Origin: Pleurodeles waltl
Taxonomy: Eukaryota; Chordata; Amphibia; Caudata; Salamandridae
Length of the DNA stretch: 64,000 nucleotides
Reading direction: 5' to 3'
Assembly: GCF_031143425.1 (NCBI RefSeq)
Contig: NC_090444.1
Coordinates: forward strand, 1,351,234,323-1,351,298,322
Part shown: in pieces, positions 55,990 to 64,000 of the stretch
How the letters are laid out: every line of letters begins with the position of its first letter
Numbering within the stretch: the first letter of the stretch is position 1
Program-made: the position numbers and the translations under genes
Notes under the pieces: model-generated
What the model saw: only the letters and a program-made list of their open reading frames with translations
What the model was told of the DNA's origin: nothing
Database searches by the model: none

Positions 55990-58730
55990 TATATACTATG
56001 TATCATGATGATTGTTTTATATTTTAAATGTTCAACTGTTAATGCTTTTATGGCTATGAGCCGCTATAAAGCTTTTTTAAATGACTGTTATGGTATTTGG
56101 ATTTGTAATATGCAGCTCTTCATCCGAAGGGTATCCAGGTGCTAGAGCAGGTGTGTAGGTCGCATGCTGGGTGTTATTTGCAGAGCAAGGTCTTCAGCTA
56201 CTTGCAGAATTCAAGAAGCAAGAAAGATGTGTTGAGAGAGATTGTTGCATGTTTTGGGTGTTCGGTAGGAAAAGGCTAGGCCTCCAGTTCTGCTTTTGCA
56301 GATACAAGGGGCTTGTGCAAGAGAGAGTGAGGCAGAGCGCATGTGTCTGCTGGGATGGTGGAAGTGGAGGCAACAGTTGAGGTAAGCTGGTCCTTTGTTG
56401 TGCAGGGCCTTGCATGCATGTGTGAAGACTTTTCATTGACAGAGTTTATTTATGAACAGCCAGTAGAGTTCTCTGAGGTAAGGCGTGCTATGGGAGGTCC
56501 AAGGTGATTCTGGCTGCAGCGTTCTGGATAGCCTAAAGATGATAGTGAAGGTTGTTGGGGATTCTGGGATAAATTGCTCTGCTGTAGTCTAGTCTACTGG
56601 TAACTAGGGCTTCAGTGATGGTATGCCTGGTGTTCTTGGGGATTAATTTGAAGATTTTCTTTGAAGATGCATGGTACGTGGAAGCAGGAGGAGCTAACTA
56701 TGTTCACTTGTGAGGCCATGTTTAGTTTATCATCTAAGATCATTCTCAGTTTTCATGTTGATTAGTGGATGATGCTGTTGGACCAAGCTGCGATAGCCAC
56801 CCTCTGGATTCCCATGGGGAGTTCTTGTTCCCAAAGATCAGCACTTGCCCATGTTGAGTTTCAAGCAATTGCTCATCATACACTCTATTTTGCAGACCAA
56901 GCATTTGGTGAAGATGAATATGGTCATGGGGGACTTGTCCGACACTGAGAGGATGAGCTTTCGTGTCATCGGCATAGGAGATGATGGAGATGCTGTGACA
57001 TCTGATGACGTTGGAGAGAGATGATCCTTGAGGAACTCCACAGATCAGCTCCTTGGGTTCGGATATGTAGCGAGGGATTTGACTCGCCGTGTTCTCCCTG
57101 TGGGAAAGGAGCATATCTGTTTAAGAGCTAGACCTTGGATGCCTTTTGCATCTAGGCTTTTGATGAGCTGGGGTGTGACATGGTGTCAAATGCAGCTGAG
57201 AGGTCCTGAAGTATGAGAGTGTCAATTCCTCTTCAGTCTAGAAGGGTGCGCATCTCATCTGGGATGAGTGCTCTCTTTGTACAGTAGTTACTTTGCAAGC
57301 CAGATTGGGAGTGGAGTTTCATGTGGCTGGTGAGTTGCTGTCTGATTGCCTTCACTATCACCTTAAATGGGTATGGTAGTAGAGAGATGGAGCTGAGGTT
57401 GCACACTTTGTTTGGGTCTGCTCTTGGTTTCTTGAGGACTACAGAATGTTTCCAGTCATCAGGGAGTGCTGCAGACTTAATGGAGGAGTTGATAATGTGA
57501 TCACTTATCCTCCTACATTGCAAATATGTCTTAGACATAGGTTTGTGGGGTTCCTGGAGTAGAACATTTTCATGATAGAGGTTGTGTCTTCCTCAGTGAG
57601 TATTCTCCAGTTGGTTAGGTGTCCAAACAAGTGGTCAGTGCACAGCTTCCTAATGATGTCCTCATGGTTTGGTTGTTTTTAGGAGGTATTATGAATCTTT
57701 TCAATTTTACCATTGAAGTAGTTTGAGAGATTGTTGTAGAGTACCAGGTAATGAGTGTTGGAGTTGTTTTTTTGATGATGGCAAAAATCTCTTCACTATT
57801 GTTGGAGTTGGATTTGATCCTATTTGTGAGGGATCTTATCTTAGCACCTCTCAGGAGGTGGTGGTGATAGTGCCTGAGAGCAGCCTTGTAAGTTTCTCTG
57901 GCATCGGCGTCATGCTTGGCTCTCCATTTAATTTCCAACTGTTTACAGTATCTTTTAGAGTCCCAGAGTTGTTCCTTGTACCAAGAGGCCCGCTTGTTGG
58001 TTCTGCAGTGTTTGTGGGTGTTGATCATGCCAGAGCGTCAGCGCAGTTAACGATTCACTAATTTAAGTTTTTGATGTCTTTAGTTAGGTTGTTGGTGGTA
58101 TTGGGTTGCTTAGTTTGGAGTGTACTGCACAAGTCAGTTTCTGTTCTTCTATTCCAGTTCCAGCTGGGTTGGTTGGTGTTGATGGGAGCTTTGCCTTATG
58201 GCTTGGATATCTTAGAGTGGTAGATTGATGTGGTAGCTAATGCTATTGCCAGAGGCGAAGATTGCAAGTAATGTGTCCTGTGTTGTGTTTGAGGTCCATG
58301 ACAAGCTGGGAAGGTCCTGTGTTGTGTAAACTCTCAAGGAGGGCAGTAGAGCAGTGATCAGAGGGATCTTCCAGGTGGAAGTTAAAATCACCTAGAAGTA
58401 GGAAGTCCTTGAAGTATATGGTGAGGAGGGCCAATAAAGTCTGAGGTGAGGTTTCTGGAATTGTCTTGTGGACTGGGTACACAGTAAGCCAATGTGTCCT
58501 TCAGGGTGGGGATGTTGTTTATTTGTAGTTTGAAACACATGTGTTCCAAGAAAGGGGTGTCCAGGTCTGTGGTAGTTGAGCATTTGAGGATGTTTGTGCA
58601 AATGAGCCCGCCATTGGATTTGCAGAGGTGATCCTAGCGTACAATTTTTGAATCTTGCTCAGGCAGTCACAGAGATGTTAGGAGATGAGGGGGGCTCATC
58701 CAGCTTTCCGTTGCTGCAGAGGTCCCAAAT
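55990..58730 (-). pseudogene. L2/CR1-type non-LTR LINE, 5'-truncated and degraded
   Basis: On the minus strand from 58730 down: endonuclease C-terminal part (LLLGDFNFHLEDPSDH near 58400; LKHNTGHI), linker with WYKEQLWDSKRYCKQLE (about 57980), RT blocks (SIKSAALPDDWKHSVVLKKP; SSISLLPYPFKV; about 57500-57370), CGVPQGSSLS near 57040, and the catalytic SYADDTK box at 56979-56959. The RT C-terminal region follows with LVTSRLDYSRAIY near 56600 and ALPQ...LLAVHK. This order and the motif variants fit the L2/CR1 group. Many stops and frame changes. The 3' end lies in AT-rich DNA around 55990-56110. Confidence 0.75.
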
Positions 58731-59752
58731 TTCAGAAATTCATTTTTTGAGAGAGCAAGTGTTAAGGAGCATGCATGTGGGAGCTCGCTGAAGGTCAGAT
58801 GTGGTGTTTGGTGAGTTGTGGGTTATGAGAGGGTGGTGGAATCAGGGTATTTTGGGAATGTGTGAAGGGGAGTTGCTGCATGTAAAGTGATAGTGGGAGC
58901 AGGAGTGAGGTCCTACCATGCTGTGGGGAACAGTGCAGCAGGAGTAGGAGTCATGGGTTGAGCGAGTGGAGGGCTACTGAGAAGCAGCAGTGGTGGGTGA
59001 TCCTACCAGGCATCATGGTGCTGAACATAGCTCAGGCACAGACTGACCCAGATGGGCTATCCTTTGGTACACTGTTGGCGTGCCAGTGGCATGTCCGCTG
59101 TACACGGTCGGGTAGCGGCCACCATTAAGTAGGTCCTGGGAGTGGGGAGGAGTGTTTGGGGCAGTGGGTGGGGCTATGGAGGGGCAAGAAGAAGACACAG
59201 CAAGAAAAGGCAGAAGCAGGAGTGCAGGTAAGGAGCAGTGGCGGCGGGAGGAGGAAAGAGCACAGGAGGGAGCTGGTGGGCTGTGGGGGGTGGATGGTTG
59301 AAAAGTCACAAAAGTAAGATAGAAATGTACAGAAGTATGACAAACATATGCAAATAAAGAGGGACAAAGTCAAGGGACAAAATGGAGAAAAGAGGCACAA
59401 TGGAAATGGAAGCAAGTGAGAAAAAAGTCACAACAGTAAGGATAAAGAGTGAAAAATAGAGGAATAAAAGTAATGGAAAGGAGTGAGCGAAAGTGGCACA
59501 CAAGTATAAGAAAAAGAGTGAAGAATAGGCACAAAAGGTGTGAGAAACAAAAAGGCACAAAGGTGAGAAGAAAGAAGCAACACAGAAGTACCAGAGTGTA
59601 CAAGAGCGAGGCAGAGGGAGCAGGAGCGCATGGTAGAGAGGCAGAGGTTGTTTAACGCCTCCTTGAAAATATGGTGCAGTGAAAACCATCACTAGAGTGT
59701 AACTGAAAGGGATGCTCCGGTGGTGCCATGGCCTTGCAAATCTGGCCCTTAG
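58731..59752. other. Unclassified interval with purine-rich tract and a possible MITE end
   Basis: 58731-59310 is G-rich and may be the LINE's 5' part. 59310-59650 on the plus strand is strikingly purine-rich (AGAAAAAGAGTGAAGAATAG-type words), which creates Phe/Leu/Ser-rich minus-strand frames that are not genes. At 59711-59752, GATGCTCCGGTGGTGCCATG then GCCTTGCAAATCTGGCCC resembles the element seen at 63848-64000. Confidence 0.4.
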
Positions 59753-61009
59753 ACTAGTCAGAGGATGAGTCCCAGGTAAGTAGGGTGGGGAACTGGACCC
59801 TAGGCATCATTTAAAAATGTTTTCTTCCCAAATACTTACTCATCAACAAAACATTTTGTATACTCCTAGAGGTATTTTTGCTGATCAACGAATATACACC
59901 AAACTTGTCTGTCATGAAACTGGAATTACAGTTTGATGTAAATCCATTCAATAGTTTTTGAGATATTTGCCATACAAAACCATGTGGTAGACTTCAAAAA
60001 GTTGACTCTTAAATATATAATGACTATTTATATATTGCTAGACAGAGAATCAACACAAACTAAGTTAAATGAGAACCTATTTGGTGGAGCGAATATTGTT
60101 TCCCTTCATCCACTGTGGGATCTGTTGGTCCTTGTACATTCAGGGATCCAGACAATCTGATTGGCTAATAATAACTGAAAAGGTTGGCTGCAGTGGCCAA
60201 AACCTTGATCATGGACAATAACTGCAGGGCAGAGAACCTCCTGAACCAAGGGAGGTAAGGGGTTCCAAGAGAGTCAGATACTGAACCCAAAATAATAGAA
60301 GACACGTTTTTCAAGGCAGATGATTTGTTGACTTGGGGGCATATATGGGGCCTTGCACAGGGCTCTGTGTCCTCAGCTCACTGCACATATCAAAAAGCCA
60401 TCGGAATTAGTTATGACGGCCATGCACATTATTTGGTGCAGGGCATGGCCACAGAGCAGACCATGAGTTTGGGGTCTGCTGTGAATGGCTGATAGCTTTG
60501 TGAAGATGGTTCAGTGGCAATGGGGGAGGTTAAACACTTGCAAAGTATGGGGTATATTTGTGGCACTAGTCACATTTCACTGCAAATTGCTGAATTGTGT
60601 TACTCTGCCTAGGAAGACATTCCATGGGCATTGCTTGAGTGTTTCCATGCAATTCCAATGGCTTTTGACACATTCACAGGTTTACCAGAACTGTGTAAAC
60701 CTGGAAATGTACAAAAATGCCACACCTTCCCAGGGGAGGCGTAACAAGGAGAAATATGTTTATTTCTCCTCTTACTTCCTCTTTCTGTGTGTGCTGCATT
60801 TTGCAGCACATATAGAAAGAGGTCTAACCCTAAAGGGATTGTTTTTGTGCAGGATGACACCACATCCTGCACAAAAACAATCTTCCTTACAATGAAGGCA
60901 CCTTTGTACCATGGTACAAGGGTGCCTGTGTTGGCGTTAGGCTGCTAAAAGGGCACCAGCGCACGAAGAAAGGCAGGAATGCACTGTATTCTTTTATATA
61001 CCATTCATT
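59753..61009. other. Unclassified interval with paired hairpins
   Basis: Two perfect hairpins lie close together: 60791-60809 (GTGCTGCA / TGCAGCAC) and 60837-60882 (arms of 20 bp, GATTGTTTTTGTGCAGGATG, 6-bp loop). They could be the middle of a non-autonomous DNA element of about 0.5 kb, but I cannot place its ends. A GGTACAAGG/CCTTTGTACC inverted word follows at about 60901-60922. No gene is supported. Confidence 0.4.
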
Positions 61010-62030
61010 CCTGCAGTTTCATTGTCACCCACAAGCCCTCCCACACAAGTGGTGTAGCATTTGTATCAGCAGAAGTGGAGCAATGCTGTGTGGTAGGTAT
61101 TTTGTGGATCCTGTGTATTTCAGAAGTTTCCATCACAGAAATGTGAGGAAAATGTGTATTTTTAGTCAATATTGAGGTTTGCTAAGGATTCTGGGAAAAA
61201 CAACCTAGTGAAAGCAGCTTAAGTCACCTCATCCTGGATTTCCCTAGGTGTCTACTTTTAAACAATGTACAGGTTTGCCAGGTTCCCTCAGTGCTTGCTG
61301 AGCTAGGGAACCAAAAACCACAGCTACACACTGCAACAACAAAAAAAAGGTCAGTTTTGTGTAGAAACATTTGATGTATCCATGTTGCATTTTGGGCCAT
61401 TTCCTCTTGCAGGCAATAGGCCTACCCACCCAAGTGAGGTACCATGTTTATCAGATGATTAGAAGAATGCTGCATGGGAGGAAGTTTGTGGCTCGCTTAA
61501 AAATCCAGAAATTTCCATCACAGTAATATGAGGAAAATGTGTCTTTTTTTAGTCAAAGTTTGAAGTTTGCAAGGGATCCTGGTTAACACGACCTGGTGAG
61601 AGCCATACAAGTCACACCATCCTGGACTTCCTTACGTGTCTACTTTAAAAAAATGTACAGGTTTGCGAGGCTTCCCTAGGTGCTGGATTAGCTAGGGCCC
61701 AAAAACCACAGTCACCCATTTTGCAAAAAAAAGGGTCAGTTTTATGTGGAAAAATTTGATGTATCCATGTTGCGTTGTGGGCCATTTTCTGCTGCAGCCA
61801 CTAGGCCTACCCACACAACTGAAGTACCATTTTTTATTAGAAGTCTTAAGGGAATGCTGGGTGGAAGGAACTTTGTGGCTCTTCGCAGATTCCAGAATTT
61901 TCCATCACAGAAATGTGAGGAAAATATATTTTTTTTAGTTAAAGTTTGAGGTTTGCAAGGGATTCTGGATAACACAACCTGTTGAGAGCCATAAAAGTCT
62001 CCCCATCCTGGATTTCCCTAGGTGCTTAAG

Positions 62031-62518
62031 CCCAGATTTAAGAAGCTGTAGCACCACATTACGTCACTTTTTGACGCTAAGTGATATTTGGCTTAAAACA
62101 TCAGGGCACCAGATTTACAATGCATGCAATTTCACCACATTATGCTTGCGCCAGGCATAATGTATGCAAGGGGGGCGTTCCCCAGTTAGGGGGGTCGCAA
62201 AAATGTCAAAAGGAAAGATTTATTTGCATCATTTTTTTCAGCACTTTTAACGTCTACTCTGAGAAAGTGTTAAAAGGTGGCACACTATTAAATGGGCTCT
62301 CTACGTAGTTTTCAGGTCTAGCGTCAAAATTATTGACGCTAATACTGCAAATGTGCCAAACTAGCATAACCATTTTTGACTCTAGTTTCCTAACTACCAC
62401 CATGGTGCACCATATCTTAAACATGGTGCACACATGGTGTCGTTAGGAGGGGGCGCTAAGGGGTGCAAGAAAAGTGTTGCTGCATCCAATGCAGCACAAC
62501 TTTTCTTAAATCTGCTCC
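62031..62518. mobile_element. 488-bp non-autonomous DNA element in a ~385-bp repeat unit
   Basis: Ends CCCAGATTTAAGAAG and CTTTTCTTAAATCTG are inverted (AGATTTAAGAA / TTCTTAAATCT). TAAG is present on both sides (62027-62030 and 62519-62522). Neighbouring repeat units show the uninterrupted sequence. The interior has CGTCAAAATTATTGACGCTA and GCAGCACAACTTTTC words and no coding capacity. Family unknown. Confidence 0.75.
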
Positions 62519-63080
62519 TAAGATTTAAAAAATGTATGGGTTTGCTAGGTTTCCCTAGGGGTCGGCTGAGCTAGAGCTCAAAATCCACATCTAGGGACAT
62601 TTTAAAAAACTAGCTGCTTTTCAGTGGAAAAATGAAGTTTTTCCATGTTGCATTGCTGGTCATTTCCTGTCGTGGGCACTAGGCCTATCTGCACAAGTGA
62701 GGTACCATTTTTATTGAGAAAATTAGGGGAACATAGAACAGTAAAACAAGTGTTATCATCAATTGTATTTCTCTGCATTTGCACCTTCCAAATGTAATGC
62801 AATGTGTAAGAAAGAAGTAATTTTGAGAAATACCCTCTAATTCTCATGCTAGTATGGGTACCAACAAATTCAGAGATGTGGAAATAAACACCTGCTTCCA
62901 AACTCCATATCCTGTGCCCATTTCAGAAATACATAGGTTTCCTTGATATCTGTTTTTCACTATTTATATTTCACCATATGAATTGCTCTATACCTGGTAC
63001 ACAATGAAAAACCATTGCAAGGTGCAGCTCAGTTATTGGCTCAGGGTACCTTGAGTACTCGGAAATCCCACAAACACTAT

Positions 63081-63691
63081 GGGCCTGATTCTAAGCTTGG
63101 CGGGCGGCGGGAGCCGCCCGCCAAGCGGGAACCGCCAGAAGACCGTTCCGCGGTCAAAAGACCGCGGCGGTCATTCTGGGTTTCCCACTGGGCTGGCGGG
63201 CGACCGCCAAAAGTCCGCCCGCCAGCCCAGTGGGAAACACCCTTCCCACGAGGAAGCCGGCTCCGAATGGAGCCGGCGGAGTGGGAAGGTGCGACGGGTG
63301 CAGTTGCACCCGTCGCGAATTTCAGTGTCTGCAAAGCAGACACTGAAATTCTTTGTGGGGCCCTCTTACGGGGGCCCCTGCAGTGCCCATGCCATTGGCA
63401 TGGGCACTGCAGGGGCCCCCACGGGCCCCACGACACCCCATACCGCCATCCTGTTCCTGGCAGGATGGCGGTATGGGGTGTCAGAATCCCCATGGGGACG
63501 CAGCAAGCTGCGCCGCCATGGCGGATTCCCACGGGCAGCGGAAAGTCGGCGGTACACCGCCGGCTTTCCACTTCTGGCCGCGGCTGTACCGCCGTGGTCA
63601 GAATGCCCGGCGGAGCACCGCCAGCCTGTTGGCGGTGCTACCGCCAACCACCGCCCTGGCGGTATTTACCGCCAGGGTCAGAATGACCCCC
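63081..63691. mobile_element. Palindrome-chain MITE, copy 3 (611 bp)
   Basis: Flanked by TAT on both sides (63078-63080, 63692-63694). The paralogous site at about 9430-9445 (aaaccctatataacccc) shows the empty state, so the borders are exact. Left end GGGCCTGATTCTAAGCTTGG; right end in reverse complement GGGGGTCATTCTGACCCTGG. The palindrome series is the same as at 30268, but the palindrome near 63440-63480 is shorter (the loop region is lost), which accounts for most of the length difference. Confidence 0.93.
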
Positions 63692-63847
63692 TATATATTC
63701 CCACAAACCAGAAGGGTCTATCAGATGTAATGGCATATAGCTTTTGTAAAACGCCCATTGGGATGAGAAGGTACAAATGGAAACATTGTCACAAATGCCT
63801 GTTTTTCCCTACTAATATTCAATAATTAAAAAAAGTTTAAACACTTC

Positions 63848-64000
63848 GGGACATATTTACAAGCCCCTAGCACCACCAGAGAGTCACTTTGTTGATGCTC
63901 CGGTGGTGCAGTGTGCCGGCCCATATTTACAAGGCCACGCAAGGTGACCTTGCATGGCTTTTCATGGCCTTGTAAATGTGCCCCCTTTCGCACATTACTC
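63848..64000. mobile_element. Non-autonomous element, partial at the window's right edge
   Basis: GGACATATTTACAAGCCCCT at the start and repeated CCCATATTTACAAGGCC / GGCCTTGTAAATGTG words in both orientations suggest a TIR-type element. GATGCTCCGGTGGTGCAGTG is shared with 59711. Its other end is outside the window. Confidence 0.45.

Larger units (their letters stand above)
61010..63840. repeat. Composite dispersed repeat with ~385-bp tandem units, copy 2, with two insertions
   Basis: Unit anchors lie at about 61030, 61420, 61805 and 62683. The first intervals are 390 and 385 bp; the last is longer because a 488-bp element (62031-62518) is inserted. The tail from 62700 matches 9100-9620 of copy 1, and is itself interrupted by the palindrome-chain element at 63081-63691. 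Removing both insertions gives the same array-plus-tail structure as copy 1. Confidence 0.8.

Noticed and set aside
59306..59692. 128-codon minus-strand frame rich in Phe, Leu, Ser and Cys, resembling membrane segments
   Set aside because: It is the complement of a purine-rich tract on the plus strand; no start context, splice sites or conserved motif.

Overview
This window looks like intergenic or intronic DNA from a very large salamander genome. A salamandrid newt such as Pleurodeles is the best guess, because Harbinger elements are known to have expanded there; that species call is inference. I recognise no host gene exon, rRNA or functional tRNA. Nearly everything that can be identified is transposable-element DNA in nested layers.

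The dominant component is one large PIF/Harbinger DNA transposon family, present as four copies: H1 at 532-7240, H2 at 11790-20034 (complete, both ends present), H3 at 22283-29300 (both ends present), and H4 at about 39690-55946 (split by later insertions). Comparing the copies gives a common plan: end repeat; ORF-A, a Myb/SANT-like protein; a HARBI1-like DDE nuclease in opposite orientation with one short intron; ORF-B, a second and different Myb/SANT-like protein with a long Ser/Thr/Pro/His/Lys-rich tail in three exons; a 74-bp minisatellite; a 55-63-bp minisatellite; end repeat. Three genes, two of them Myb-like, is more than the usual two-gene Harbinger layout. Every copy here is broken by stops, frameshifts, deletions or insertions, so none looks autonomous.

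Two non-autonomous families share the Harbinger terminal sequence and make 3-bp target duplications. One is a 611-630-bp element built almost wholly of about a dozen consecutive palindromes (30268-30896, 52798-53427, 63081-63691). The other is a 190-bp full-length foldback (20862-21051, 29920-30109, 50981-51170) whose copies are almost identical. Together with the full-length element they form a plausible transposon and satellite system.

H4 is split by a Ty3/gypsy retrotransposon on the minus strand (42766-51489). It carries a SCAN-like gag domain and has integrase before reverse transcriptase, the Gmr1-like order. A 190-bp foldback sits in only one of its two LTRs, and the other LTR preserves the empty site. 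Other elements are an LTR at 1-531, a solo LTR with CATT target duplication (31548-32531), a 3' L1 fragment (9743-11460), an L2/CR1-type LINE (55990-58730), a Penelope-like fragment (38168-39240), a gypsy integrase tail (29640-29815), a tRNA-derived SINE candidate (35786-35930), and two copies of a composite repeat with ~385-bp tandem units (7550-9620 and 61010-63840).

The remaining stretches (7241-7549, 11461-11789, 20035-22282, 29301-29639, 32721-34349, 35181-35785, 35931-38167, 39245-39689, 58731-61009) hold only short hairpins, simple repeats or unclassified sequence.
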